60,109 nucleotides of DNA from Thermodesulfovibrionales bacterium. Lineage in GTDB: Bacteria; Nitrospirota; Thermodesulfovibrionia; Thermodesulfovibrionales; Dissulfurispiraceae. The stretch spans positions 1-60,109 of the forward strand of contig JAOAGP010000009.1 of NCBI GenBank assembly GCA_026415695.1, read 5' to 3'. Under the pieces are notes generated by a model that was given only the letters and a program-made list of their open reading frames with translations, was not told where the DNA came from and searched no databases. The position numbers and the translations under genes are program-made. Position 1 is the stretch's first letter. Every line of letters begins with the position of its first letter. Below are positions 50,333 to 59,886 of this stretch, one piece after another.

Positions 50333-51493
50333 TTACTCCTTCAATTTTGCATATTCTTTGATTATTGCTTGCCCTATTACATTTCTTTGGATTTGGTTTG
50401 TCCCTTCGTATATCTGAAGTATCTTTGCATCTCTCATCATCTTTTCCACAGGATACTCCTTCATGTATCCTGCACCACCCATTACCTGAACCGCATCCGT
50501 TGTAACCTTCATGGCAATGTCTGTAGCAAATGTCTTTGCCATTGCAGACTCCTTTGATATTTCCTTTGCCCCGCTGTCCACATATCTTGCTACTGAATAG
50601 GTAAGTGACCTTGCTGCCTCTATCTGTATAGCCATATCTGCAAGCATGTGCTGAATAGCTTGAAAACTTATTATTGGATGACCAAACTGCACCCTCTTGC
50701 GAGCAAACTTCACTGCCTCATCAAATGCGCCCTGTGCGAGCCCTACCCCTTGAGCAGCAACCCCTACCCTCGCCTGATCAAGTGTCTTCATGGCTACTAA
50801 GAAGCCAGCCCCTTCTCTTGCGATTAGATTTTCTTTTGGGATACGGCAATCACTGAAAATCAACTCCCTTGTGGCAGATGCCCTTATCCCCATCTTATTT
50901 TCCTTTTTGCCAAATGTGAAACCCTCTGCACCCTTTTCAACGATAAATGCTGATGCACCACGAGGACCTTTAGATTTATCCGTAACAGCAATTATTGTGT
51001 ATATATCAGCCTCTCCACCGTTTGTTATCCATTGTTTTGTTCCATTAATCACATATTCGTTGCCCACAAGTTTAGCGGATGTCTGTATCCCTCCTGCGTC
51101 ACTGCCTGCATTTGCCTCTGTGAGACCAAATGCGACAGTCTTTTCACCTTTTGCAATTAAAGGTAAGTATTTCTTCTTCTGCTCTTCTGTGCCAAAGAGC
51201 AATATTGGGAATGTGCCAAGAGCATTTGCTGCATATGTTGTTGCTACTCCTAAACATGCATATGAAAGTTCCTCAACAACAAGACACAACTCAAGACAGC
51301 CTTTCCCCAACCCACCATATTCTTCAGGGATAAATATTGCAAACATATCAGACTGTGCCAATGCCTTGATGATGTCTGCAGGATATTCGTTTTTCTCGTC
51401 AAGTTCTGCCCTTACTGGTACTACCTTTTCTAATGCTATCTGTCTTGCTAAGTCCCTTATCATCAACTGCTCTTCTGTTAAGAAATAATCCAT
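50333..51493 (-). CDS. Acyl-CoA dehydrogenase
   Basis: A 386-residue FAD enzyme of fatty-acid or branched-chain acyl-CoA oxidation. FAD-binding segments AFGLTEANAGSDAGG and TNGGEADIY, RVQFGHPIISFQAIQHMLADM, and the catalytic base E363 in QIYEGTNQIQRNVIG are standard for short-chain/butyryl-CoA dehydrogenases. ATG follows AAGGAGGAG. The electron-transfer flavoprotein genes are not in the window, so its exact substrate is open. Confidence 0.93.
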   Translation of the reverse strand: MDYFLTEEQLMIRDLARQIALEKVVPVRAELDEKNEYPADIIKALAQSDMFAIFIPEEYGGLGKGCLELCLVVEELSYACLGVATTYAANALGTFPILLFGTEEQKKKYLPLIAKGEKTVAFGLTEANAGSDAGGIQTSAKLVGNEYVINGTKQWITNGGEADIYTIIAVTDKSKGPRGASAFIVEKGAEGFTFGKKENKMGIRASATRELIFSDCRIPKENLIAREGAGFLVAMKTLDQARVGVAAQGVGLAQGAFDEAVKFARKRVQFGHPIISFQAIQHMLADMAIQIEAARSLTYSVARYVDSGAKEISKESAMAKTFATDIAMKVTTDAVQVMGGAGYMKEYPVEKMMRDAKILQIYEGTNQIQRNVIGQAIIKEYAKLKE

Positions 51494-51555
51494 CTCTCCT
51501 CCTTAAGATTTAAAATCCACCAAACCTTTATGGTAAAACCCCAATACTAACACTT

Positions 51556-52896
51556 CTATGCACATATATCTAAACTATCTATTAGAAGTGAAGGGCTTCC
51601 TATATTACCATAGAAATTTAAATCATCTCCAATTGCTACGATCCTCTTGAAAAAATCCAAAACATTGCCAGATAATGTGGCTTCTTTAAAAGGATGCGAA
51701 AACTCTCCGTTTTCAATACAAACACCTGATATACCAATTGAAAAGTCGCCTGATATCGGATTCGCAGTATGCATGCCAAGGATTTGATTTATATAAACCC
51801 CTTTGTCAATCTTCTGAAGCATTTCGTCAAACTTAACGGTATCTGTTTGTTGTGCAGGTTTTAGGATGAGGTTATTTATACCTACTGAAGGGGTAGAGGT
51901 AAACCCACCTCTTACGGCATTACCAGTTGAGATTGTGTTGTCTTTGTTGGCTGTATAAACATTGTGTAGATAACCCTGTAATACACCATTTTTTATTAGT
52001 ATGTTTTCTTGTGTTGGGATACCTTCGGCATCATACGGCTTGCTACCAATTAGACCATCTAAAAGTGCTGTATCAATTATATCAATAGATTGACTCATTA
52101 CCTTTTGTCCTAACTTATCCTTGAGCATTGAACGGTTTTTTTGCACTGATTCAGCACTAAATGATGATACAAGTAACCCAAGAAATTCTGTCACCATTGG
52201 CGTTTTAAGTAATACCATTCCTTTAAATGATGAAATCCGTTTCGCACCAAGCATAAGCGTTGCCCTTTGAGCAGCAGTCATGCCTATCTTTTTGTAATCC
52301 ATATTTTTTAGTATCCTGAAAGACTGGTAATCCCATCCTGTGTGGCTATCTCCATCCTTTTCAGCAACCAACAATATACTTGCACTTACATGTGTTGATT
52401 TATAGTTACATTCTAAACCTTTTGAATTTACTATAATTACCTCACTACTTCCAAATGACCCTGATGCCTTACGGGTCTTTTTAACAAGACTATTTTCATA
52501 GGCTGCATCCTCAATCTCCATGATGTTCTTTATAGCATCCCCTTCAGATATGTTGATGACTGCCTCGTCAAATATCACTGTATTTGGAGGTTGTTTTGTT
52601 GTATCAGGTGATGCAAAAGATAGATATTCATCCTGCTCGTTATATTGCAGAGATTGAAAGGCTCTTTCAATGATATCCCTGAAGTTATCAGACCTATTTG
52701 AAAATGCAAACCCCATCCTCTTATCCTTTATCAGTCTTACGCCAAACCCACTGTAATTATGTTTAGTTATTGAGTCAACCTGCCGATGTTTGACCTCAAC
52801 ATCAAACCCCTTTGAATGCCTTATATACACCTCTGCCTCATCAGCACCAATCCTTTGTGACTCCTTGATGATATCCATTGCCAATCCTAAATCCAT
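51556..52896 (-). CDS. TldD/PmbA-family metalloprotease, PmbA-like
   Basis: A 446-residue protein. The N-terminal half has GADEAEVYIRHSKGFDVEVK and the C-terminal half a GNAVRGGFTSTPSVGINNLILKPA segment and a ISGDFSIGISGVCIENGE segment, marking PmbA/TldE. PmbA is the non-catalytic partner of the TldD zinc protease; no HExxxH is seen, and no tldD is in the window. The start ATG 52896 has GAGGA nine bases ahead; ATG 52905, overlapping queD's stop, is too close to it. Confidence 0.88.
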   Translation of the reverse strand: MDLGLAMDIIKESQRIGADEAEVYIRHSKGFDVEVKHRQVDSITKHNYSGFGVRLIKDKRMGFAFSNRSDNFRDIIERAFQSLQYNEQDEYLSFASPDTTKQPPNTVIFDEAVINISEGDAIKNIMEIEDAAYENSLVKKTRKASGSFGSSEVIIVNSKGLECNYKSTHVSASILLVAEKDGDSHTGWDYQSFRILKNMDYKKIGMTAAQRATLMLGAKRISSFKGMVLLKTPMVTEFLGLLVSSFSAESVQKNRSMLKDKLGQKVMSQSIDIIDTALLDGLIGSKPYDAEGIPTQENILIKNGVLQGYLHNVYTANKDNTISTGNAVRGGFTSTPSVGINNLILKPAQQTDTVKFDEMLQKIDKGVYINQILGMHTANPISGDFSIGISGVCIENGEFSHPFKEATLSGNVLDFFKRIVAIGDDLNFYGNIGSPSLLIDSLDICA

Positions 52897-52901
52897 ACGA
52901 A

Positions 52902-53276
52902 TCATTCCTCTGTATAAGTTGCAGATGCAGTATCGGATTCCCACACAGTAACAGCAGAGATATTAACATTGTCATACATAGATAGTTTCTTCTTAATGCA
53001 ATCAAATATCCATTTTGCGATGTTTTCAGAGGATGGATTTATCTCAGTAAAGGGAAAAACCTTATTCAGTTCCTTGTGGTCTAACTGATTAATGACATCA
53101 TTTGTCATCCTCTTTAGTTCATGGAAATCTATGGCTAATCCAATCTCATTAAGCCGATTTGACACTACATACACCTGCACACGCCAGTTGTGACCATGTA
53201 TGTTTTCACATTTACCCTTGTATCCTCTTAACTGATGTGCAGACGAAAAGGTTGATTCAATCATCAACTCATACAT
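52902..53276 (-). CDS. queD: 6-carboxy-tetrahydropterin synthase
   Basis: A 124-residue enzyme of the queuosine/7-deazaguanine pathway that converts dihydroneopterin triphosphate to 6-carboxytetrahydropterin. Zinc ligands appear in SSAHQL and IHGHNWRVQVYV, with LDHKELN and the late Glu in VTVWESDTASATY. ATG follows GGAGG. No queC, queE or queF is adjacent. Confidence 0.93.
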   Translation of the reverse strand: MYELMIESTFSSAHQLRGYKGKCENIHGHNWRVQVYVVSNRLNEIGLAIDFHELKRMTNDVINQLDHKELNKVFPFTEINPSSENIAKWIFDCIKKKLSMYDNVNISAVTVWESDTASATYTEE

Positions 53277-53305
53277 TTCTTTACCTCCTGAAGTGCAAGA
53301 CTATA

Positions 53306-53827
53306 TCAGATTGCCCTTTTGAAAATCGCAATATAGGGCAGATTCCTGTAGTTGTTTTCATAATCTAAACCATAACCCACAACAAACTCATTGGGTATCT
53401 CAAAACCAACATAATCAACCGGGACATCCACAATACGACGCTCCTTTTTATCAAGGAGGACGCATGTTTTAAGGCTTGCAGGGTTTTTCATCAAGAGCCT
53501 CTCTCTTATGAGATTTAGCGAGATGCCAGTATCAATGATGTCATCAACCAGTAATACATGTCTATTTTCAATGTCTTCTCTTATATCACAGTGTATCTTG
53601 ACCTCACCACTTGTGGTGGTTTGCATGTAGCTTGATGCAATCATAAAATCAATAACAACAGGCACCCTTATCTGTCTTACCAGATCTGCCATGAATATAA
53701 AGCATCCTTTTAAAAGTCCTATTATGACTATCTCCTTGCCATCATAATCCTTGCTTATACTATCTGCTAAAGATGACACCTTTGATTGAATCTGCTCAAC
53801 GGTCAGTAATGGTTTACCTGTTATCAT
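53306..53827 (-). CDS. hpt: Hypoxanthine phosphoribosyltransferase
   Basis: A 173-residue purine-salvage enzyme. The PRPP loop is VLLVDDIIDTGISL, and GLLKGCFIFMADLVRQI, SSYMQTTTSG and the hood EFVVGYGLDYENNYRNLPYI are standard HPRT. The start ATG 53827 is eight bases after AGGAGG; the GTG six bases earlier is too close to it. Confidence 0.96.
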   Translation of the reverse strand: MITGKPLLTVEQIQSKVSSLADSISKDYDGKEIVIIGLLKGCFIFMADLVRQIRVPVVIDFMIASSYMQTTTSGEVKIHCDIREDIENRHVLLVDDIIDTGISLNLIRERLLMKNPASLKTCVLLDKKERRIVDVPVDYVGFEIPNEFVVGYGLDYENNYRNLPYIAIFKRAI

Positions 53828-53957
53828 CCTCACACCCTCCTTTTGTAAAAAAAATTGGTTTTTAATATAATATTTTTTTGAGATTTTTTACTAATCCCAA
53901 TCAATGTCCAACATAGATACTGCAAACTGAAGTAAAAGCAGAGGAGGTAAAAACAAG

Positions 53958-54851
53958 ATGCAGTTGTATGAGTATTGCAAGAAAATAATCTCAAGGGTTT
54001 TATGGCTTGTGGTTTTATCATCTCTCTTGATATCCTGCGTCCCAAAAGAGACTGTAAGGGATACCACAGATAGACCCAAAATAGCACTCGTGCTCGGAGC
54101 TGGTGCATCAAAGGGATTTGCCCATGTGGGAGTGATAAAGGTATTGGAAGCAAATGGCATCCCAATTGACATGGTAGTTGGAACTAGTGCTGGAAGTTTC
54201 GTAGGAAGTCTATATGCCTATGGATACTCTGGTTTTGACCTTCAAGGCATAGCACTATCAATCACAAGGGGCGACATAGTTGATATCGCTATACCTGACA
54301 AGGGTTTTATCAAGGGTGAAAAGTTGCAGGACTTCATCAATAGCAAGGTAAAAAATGCCCCTATTGAAAGGTTTAAGATACCTTTTTATGCAGTGGCAAC
54401 TGACATTACAACTGGTAAAGAGGTAGTCTTTGGAAATGGTAACGCAGGGATGGCTGTGAGGGCAAGTTGCGCAATACCCGGAGTATTTAGACCTGTCAAG
54501 ATTGGCAATGCCACATATGTTGATGGAGGTGTTGTAAGCCCGGTTTCAGTTGATGTTGCAAGGTTGTATGGTGCAGATGTTGTGATTGCTGTTGACATTT
54601 CAGGTGATACATCCACAAACACCCCAGATGGAATAATGGAAACGCTTATGAAGTCAATTGATATCATGTATTCAAGGATTGCAAAAAGCCAGCTGATAAA
54701 TGCACAGGTTGTCATCAGACCAAAGGTTTCACACATCGGTTCTGCAGATTTTGACAAAAGACACGAGGCTATACTTGAGGGGGAAAAAGCCGCCCAAGAG
54801 GCAATCCCAAGGATTAGAGAACTGATTTATAAGGCACGACCAAATTATTAG
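53958..54851 (+). CDS. Patatin-like phospholipase, lipoprotein
   Basis: A 297-residue RssA-type patatin. The N-terminus has a membrane segment ending in lipobox LLISC with Cys27, so it should be a membrane-anchored lipoprotein. The Ser-Asp dyad is S77 in GTSAGS and D189 in YVDGG, and the oxyanion loop is GAGASKGFAHVG. The substrate is probably a membrane phospholipid or lysophospholipid. An AGGAGG site lies 12 bases ahead of the ATG. Confidence 0.92.
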   Translation: MQLYEYCKKIISRVLWLVVLSSLLISCVPKETVRDTTDRPKIALVLGAGASKGFAHVGVIKVLEANGIPIDMVVGTSAGSFVGSLYAYGYSGFDLQGIALSITRGDIVDIAIPDKGFIKGEKLQDFINSKVKNAPIERFKIPFYAVATDITTGKEVVFGNGNAGMAVRASCAIPGVFRPVKIGNATYVDGGVVSPVSVDVARLYGADVVIAVDISGDTSTNTPDGIMETLMKSIDIMYSRIAKSQLINAQVVIRPKVSHIGSADFDKRHEAILEGEKAAQEAIPRIRELIYKARPNY

Positions 54852-54863
54852 GATAAAATTTAG

Positions 54864-54872
54864 TGATATAAT
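54864..54872 (+). promoter_or_regulatory. Extended -10 element abutting a start codon
   Basis: TGATATAAT (TGn plus TATAAT at 54867-54872) ends five bases before the ATG at 54878. No Shine-Dalgarno intervenes, so a leaderless transcript for the PAS-GAF-GAF gene is likely. Confidence 0.5.
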
Positions 54873-54877
54873 ATCTC

Positions 54878-56431
54878 ATGTTTGGAAATCTATACAAAGA
54901 TATAATAAATGCAATTGATGATGCTATTTACTGCATAAATCCCGATAAAAAGATTGTATTTTGGAATAAAGGGGCTGAAAGGCTCACTGGTTTGTCTTCA
55001 ACCGCTGTAGAAGGATTATCTGTCAATCAGTCACTACTGCTTTACTCTCAAGAAGACACACCATTAAGTTTAGAAGAATATCCATGTGTAGTTGCCTTAA
55101 AATCTGCAATCCCTGACAGAAATATCCTAAAACTATACTACAACAATGATAAATCAATCCAGATAGAAGAGACCGTATATCCAGTATTAAAAAACAGCAA
55201 GGTTCAAAGTGTAGTTGGTATCTTTAGAATTCTATCCAAGAAACCACAAGAATACCTTGAACAACAGTTGATAAACATATGCGCATGGTGTAAGAAGATA
55301 AAGACTCAAGGTGATAGGTGGATAACGGTTGAAGACTATTTAGCAGAGACCTCCTCAAGTGTCTTTACACATGGGATGTGTAGTGATTGTGCTGAAAAGA
55401 TATTTCAGAAGAAGGTTTATTTGGAGAATTACCAGATGATATGTAAGGCTATCAGTTCAAGTGTCTCTCTTAAAGAGGTGTTTGATCTCATAGTAAACAA
55501 CATTGTAAAGGTCTTAAATGTAAAGGCTTGCATGTTAAGACTAATAAATCATAAGACAAATACACTTGATATAGCCTCTCATTGTGGACTTTCTGAAAAT
55601 TACATAAAACGCGGCTCAATTCAGATTGACCAGAGCATAAGGGACATCTTAGAGGGTAAATCAGTATCTGTGTATGATACCTTAAATGATAAAGACGACA
55701 AACACAGGGCTCACATCGAGGCAGAAGGGATAAGAACTATACTTTCAGTGCCTGTTAAGACCAATAAAGAGATCATAGGGGTTGTAAGGATGTATAGTGC
55801 TGAGCAGGCAAACTACACGGATGAGGATTTTAGATTTGTTAGGGCACTTGCAGACCAAGCAGCAATCGCTATTACAAACGCAAAGATATTTGAATCAACA
55901 GTCTCCCGAGCAAGAGAGTATCTGAGGGTATTTAAAGAGGTTACACAAGCCGTTAATTCTACCTTACAATTACAGAAGGTGTTAGACTTAATCGTAAAAA
56001 AGTTGCCCGAGACCATGAGATTAAAAGGGGCAACCGTTAGGCTGTTTGACAGCGATGAAAAGATACTTAAATTGGTTGCATCATACGGGTTGAGCCAGAA
56101 ATACCTAAACAAAGGTCCTGTTGATTTAGAAGACAATGTCAAGATAGCCCTCAATAAGGGTGCAGTGGCTATCTATGATGTAAGTAGCGACCCAAGAGTT
56201 ATCTATAAAAAGGAGGCAGAAGAGGAAGGGATAAAGAGCATGTTGACCTTGCCCATAATCTTTAAAGGCAAGGTTATAGGTATCTTGAGGCTATTTACCT
56301 CTGAGCACAGAATGTTTACCGATGAGGACATAGATTTTACAACATCACTTGCAGAAGTTTGTGGTACTGCTATTGAGAATGCAAGGCTTTTTGAGGAATT
56401 AAGACAACAAAGGGGAACTGATGTTTACTGA
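54878..56431 (+). CDS. PAS-GAF-GAF sensor protein without output domain
   Basis: A 517-residue soluble protein. PAS (about 5-125), a short linker with ICAWCKKIK and GMCSDCAEKIF (two CxxC motifs about 40 residues apart, a zinc or iron-sulfur candidate), then two GAF domains (about 180-335 and 345-510). The two GAF domains are similar to each other (both end in FTDEDFRF/FTDEDIDF plus AIENARLF-like helices). No kinase, cyclase or DNA-binding part is present, so it must signal by contact. Its 3' end overlaps fdhD by 11 bases. Confidence 0.82.
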   Translation: MFGNLYKDIINAIDDAIYCINPDKKIVFWNKGAERLTGLSSTAVEGLSVNQSLLLYSQEDTPLSLEEYPCVVALKSAIPDRNILKLYYNNDKSIQIEETVYPVLKNSKVQSVVGIFRILSKKPQEYLEQQLINICAWCKKIKTQGDRWITVEDYLAETSSSVFTHGMCSDCAEKIFQKKVYLENYQMICKAISSSVSLKEVFDLIVNNIVKVLNVKACMLRLINHKTNTLDIASHCGLSENYIKRGSIQIDQSIRDILEGKSVSVYDTLNDKDDKHRAHIEAEGIRTILSVPVKTNKEIIGVVRMYSAEQANYTDEDFRFVRALADQAAIAITNAKIFESTVSRAREYLRVFKEVTQAVNSTLQLQKVLDLIVKKLPETMRLKGATVRLFDSDEKILKLVASYGLSQKYLNKGPVDLEDNVKIALNKGAVAIYDVSSDPRVIYKKEAEEEGIKSMLTLPIIFKGKVIGILRLFTSEHRMFTDEDIDFTTSLAEVCGTAIENARLFEELRQQRGTDVY

Positions 56432-57194
56432 CACCATTACAAAAGAGATTACAAAGATTGAGGGGAAAAACTCCCAGAGGATAAATGACATCATCGCTTT
56501 AGAAAAAAGGATACGCATTGCAGTAAATGGTAGTGAGGTTATGAGCCTATATTGCACGCCGATAATGGTCAAGGAACTCGTAGTGGGTATATTTATGACC
56601 GAAGGGATTATACAAGGTAGTTGGTGTGCAGACAGGATAAACATCAAATATGAGGAGGATGTGGTCGTTGATATACCTGCTGACGGTAAGGTAACCACCG
56701 ATGATGCAGTGATAACATCAGGTTGTATTGGAGGGATTACCTTCCCAAAGAGATTAAAAATACAGAGGGCAACAGACAACTACAGTATTGATGCCCAAAA
56801 ACTTTGTAATCTATTTAGGGTATTTCAGGATGCATCCACATTGTATAAATCTACTGGATGTGTGCATAGTGCAGCCATTAGCGATGGGGAGGAGATCCTC
56901 TGTCTTGCTGAGGACATCGGAAGACACAATGCAGTGGATAAAATCATTGGTTATGCACTACTTGAGGGTATATCATTTGATAACAAGATTATGCTTGCAA
57001 GTGGGAGACTTTCATCTGAGATAGTTGCAAAGTGTGCTAAATGGCAGATACCAATCGTAGCAAGTAGGACATCCCCTACAAGCCTCGCTGTTGAGATAGC
57101 AGAAAGTGCAAATGTTACAGTTGCTGGTTTTGTAAGGGGAAGGAGATTAAATGTTTACACTGCACCACAGAGAATAATCAATCCTCAAGATTAG
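56421..57194 (+). CDS. fdhD: Formate dehydrogenase accessory sulfurtransferase FdhD
   Basis: A 257-residue FdhD family protein, which passes sulfur to the molybdenum/tungsten bis-MGD cofactor of formate dehydrogenases. EDIGRHNAVDKIIGYAL, ASGRLSSEIVAKCA and ASRTSPTSLAVEIAE are diagnostic. The usual Cys loop is reduced to one Cys, C102 in TSGCIGG. The presence of FdhD implies at least one molybdo/tungsto-formate dehydrogenase or related enzyme in the genome, a family in which selenocysteine is common. ATG follows AGGGGAA. Confidence 0.93.
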   Translation: MFTDTITKEITKIEGKNSQRINDIIALEKRIRIAVNGSEVMSLYCTPIMVKELVVGIFMTEGIIQGSWCADRINIKYEEDVVVDIPADGKVTTDDAVITSGCIGGITFPKRLKIQRATDNYSIDAQKLCNLFRVFQDASTLYKSTGCVHSAAISDGEEILCLAEDIGRHNAVDKIIGYALLEGISFDNKIMLASGRLSSEIVAKCAKWQIPIVASRTSPTSLAVEIAESANVTVAGFVRGRRLNVYTAPQRIINPQD

Positions 57195-57195
57195 A

Positions 57196-58041
57196 CTACA
57201 ACCTTACATTCACACCACGATCTTTTAGATACTGTTTGGCCTCAAGAATCGTGTATTCCCTAAAGTGAAATATTGATGCTGCAAGCACTGCATCTGCTTT
57301 GCCATACACTATACCCTCATATAGATGCTCAAGATTTCCAACACCTCCAGAGGCGATAACAGGGATGCTGACATTATCGGCAATAGTCCTTGTAAGTTCA
57401 ATATCATAGCCATCTTTTGTGCCATCCCTATCCATACTTGTAAGTAGTATCTCTCCAGCCCCTAAAGACTCCATCTTTTTTGCCCATTTGACTGCATCTA
57501 TGAGCTTCATCCTTCTACCACCATGAGTAGATAGTGCCCAAGTTTTCATTGACTGGAAACCTTCTAAATCAAGTATCACATCACTAAAAGATGCATTATC
57601 AAACCACTCTTCCTTTGTTGCAGATTCCATTTTGTCCGTTACCATCTTTGCATCAATTGCAACCACTATGCATTGACTACCAAATCTTTCTGCTGCCCTA
57701 CTTACAAAATAGGGATCCTTGACAGCAGAGGTATTTATAGAGACCTTATCACATCCTGCATTAAGCAAATCACGGATGTCTTCAAGGGTTCTTATCCCTC
57801 CACCAACGGTCAAGGGCATAAAGACATCGTTTGCAGTCCTTTCAACCACATCAATTATTGTTTTCCTCTTTTCGTGTGAAGCGGTGATATCAAGAAATAC
57901 CAACTCATCAGCCCCTTGCTCGTCGTAGTAGATTGCATTTTCTACTGGGTCACCAGCATCCCTTATGTTTACAAAGTTTACACCCTTTACAACCCTTCCA
58001 TCTCTTACATCAAGACAAGGGATTATCCTTTTTGCAAGCAC
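57196..58041 (-). CDS. hisF: Imidazole glycerol phosphate synthase cyclase subunit, with an insertion
   Basis: A 281-residue TIM barrel, about 28 residues longer than usual. Catalytic D11 (PCLDVRDGR) and D130 (VVAIDAK) occupy the standard positions, and [25 protein letters not shown] and ASGGVGN are present. The extra residues are about 133-167, directly after D130 and before STHGGRR, near the top of the barrel where HisH would dock or substrate enters. It abuts convergent fdhD by one base. Confidence 0.95.
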   Translation of the reverse strand: MLAKRIIPCLDVRDGRVVKGVNFVNIRDAGDPVENAIYYDEQGADELVFLDITASHEKRKTIIDVVERTANDVFMPLTVGGGIRTLEDIRDLLNAGCDKVSINTSAVKDPYFVSRAAERFGSQCIVVAIDAKMVTDKMESATKEEWFDNASFSDVILDLEGFQSMKTWALSTHGGRRMKLIDAVKWAKKMESLGAGEILLTSMDRDGTKDGYDIELTRTIADNVSIPVIASGGVGNLEHLYEGIVYGKADAVLAASIFHFREYTILEAKQYLKDRGVNVRL

Positions 58042-58066
58042 TATTCATAACCTCCATCTATGGCAT

Positions 58067-59797
58067 TTAATCAATACCTTGTAGTTTGCCAGATATCTCA
58101 GTAAGTCTTTTTGACAAATCGTTAAGCGTTGATTTGGTCTGCATTATTTCTGCCTCACTACTGTTTTGTTTGCTAATACCCTTCTGTATTGCAGACATTA
58201 TCCCATCAATGGTTGATTCAATCCTCTGAAGCATCTCCCACCTAAAATCAAGTTTGCTTTTTTGTATCCTGTCCTCAAAGTCATTACCTGCCCTCCCAAG
58301 TTGTGTATCAACCGCACGGACAAGGTATTCTTGCATGTTTTTAAAGACTATCTTACTGCTAATGATCTTTGGTAATGCAAGAGTGATTGACGATGTGATT
58401 ATCTCAATTACACCGGGCTGCTCCTGAAACCTATAATAAAAATGAGACCTTGAAGACCACAATGCATCTGTCTTGATGGTCTCAAATGGTATCTCAAATA
58501 ACTCAGATGAAAATCTCATCAGAGAGTCAACCGTATCGTTTATCCTTACCACAAATCTCTTGCATATTGTCTCAAATGCCTTGGCAAGCTTGTCATCCTC
58601 TTTTGCCCTCCATATAGCAAATGCCTGCCTTACAAAATCTACTATTGCACTCTCAATGGTTGATTTCATCTCCTTCACAGACATTGAACTTGATTGTCTG
58701 TATAAATCTTCTACTAATGTCTTGCCTTGCTCAATGATTTCCCTCCTAAAATTAGTAAGGTCTTCGTCAAGCACATCCCTTGTTAGCCTCTTTATCTCTC
58801 CGTCAAGAAGGATATCAAAATCGCTCTTTTCTTGCATTATATCTTCTTTCTTTTGGTTAAAGACCTTTATCTTTTCTTGGAGTTCATCAAGAGGGGTCAG
58901 TAATGATTTGATCTGTAAATCAATCTTAAATCTTGTATGACTTATGACTCTAAGAAGGTTGTTTTTTACAGATTGTATAAGCGTGTTGCCTTTTTCATTC
59001 ATGAAAAAATGGTTGAGTGTTTGTGAAAATTCGTTAATCCTACTTTTATTGAGTGAATCAATGTCATTTTCTAAATGCCCTTTAAGTGCAAGTTTAGCAG
59101 ACAAGGGGATAATCCTTACATCAGATGCCATTACCTCTTTAAGTGTATCCTTTGTAAAATCCATTGCCTCTTTTAACTCGGATTCAGTAAGGTAGTCTGC
59201 CTTGTTGAGAAGAAAAAATATCTTTTGAGAGTATTCCTTCACATCCTTTAGGAAGTCAATCTCTGCCTTGCTAATTGGCTGATCAACAGACAACACAAAC
59301 ACAGCCGCATCAGATTTAGGGATATATTCATATGCAACATCAGTGTTGTGTTGGTAAACAGAGCCAACGCCAGGTGTATCAATCAATCTGACCCCATCTT
59401 TTAGATAATCAGAAGGATAGGTGACTACTACCTCTCTGACATCCTTGATGTTTTTGGGATTACCCTTTTCGGTGATGTAATCGTATAGTTCATCCTTAGT
59501 TATCTCTTTTGTATTTGCATTGTTAAAATAGACCTTTATTATGATATCTCTACCATATGTAATAATTGTTACAATTGATGTAAGAGGAATAACAGCCATA
59601 GGAAGAATATCAGCGCCTAACATTGCATTGATGAGGCTTGTTTTTCCCCTTTTAAACTGACCCAATACTACAAGATTAAATACATTGTCTGAAAGTTTTT
59701 GCCTTATCTCTTGACAAAGTTCCTTATTGACATAATCCATTGATAATAATTCATCAATACATTGCAACAACTTATTCTTTTTATCCGCAAATGACAT
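58067..59797 (-). CDS. Bacterial dynamin-like GTPase
   Basis: A 576-residue dynamin-superfamily protein. G1 is GQFKRGKTS (K52), switch Thr is in PLTSIVT, G3 is DTPGVGSV and G4 is NKAD. The rest is mainly long helices, typical of the stalk. Family members bend or fuse membranes or repair envelope damage; here the partner is unknown and the protein may be the single-gene type. It follows the Usp gene by about 90 bases on the same strand with GGAG before the ATG. Confidence 0.88.
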   Translation of the reverse strand: MSFADKKNKLLQCIDELLSMDYVNKELCQEIRQKLSDNVFNLVVLGQFKRGKTSLINAMLGADILPMAVIPLTSIVTIITYGRDIIIKVYFNNANTKEITKDELYDYITEKGNPKNIKDVREVVVTYPSDYLKDGVRLIDTPGVGSVYQHNTDVAYEYIPKSDAAVFVLSVDQPISKAEIDFLKDVKEYSQKIFFLLNKADYLTESELKEAMDFTKDTLKEVMASDVRIIPLSAKLALKGHLENDIDSLNKSRINEFSQTLNHFFMNEKGNTLIQSVKNNLLRVISHTRFKIDLQIKSLLTPLDELQEKIKVFNQKKEDIMQEKSDFDILLDGEIKRLTRDVLDEDLTNFRREIIEQGKTLVEDLYRQSSSMSVKEMKSTIESAIVDFVRQAFAIWRAKEDDKLAKAFETICKRFVVRINDTVDSLMRFSSELFEIPFETIKTDALWSSRSHFYYRFQEQPGVIEIITSSITLALPKIISSKIVFKNMQEYLVRAVDTQLGRAGNDFEDRIQKSKLDFRWEMLQRIESTIDGIMSAIQKGISKQNSSEAEIMQTKSTLNDLSKRLTEISGKLQGID

Positions 59798-59886
59798 AAT
59801 TCACTCCAAATATCCTTTTTCAGTTAAGTAACCATTTTTTTCATTGCACCACATGAGTAAAAGACCCATTGGGACTTAACAACTTT

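Noticed and set aside
51556-52896. Active TldD zinc protease
   Set aside because: No HExxxH motif is seen; the sequence fits the PmbA/TldE partner.
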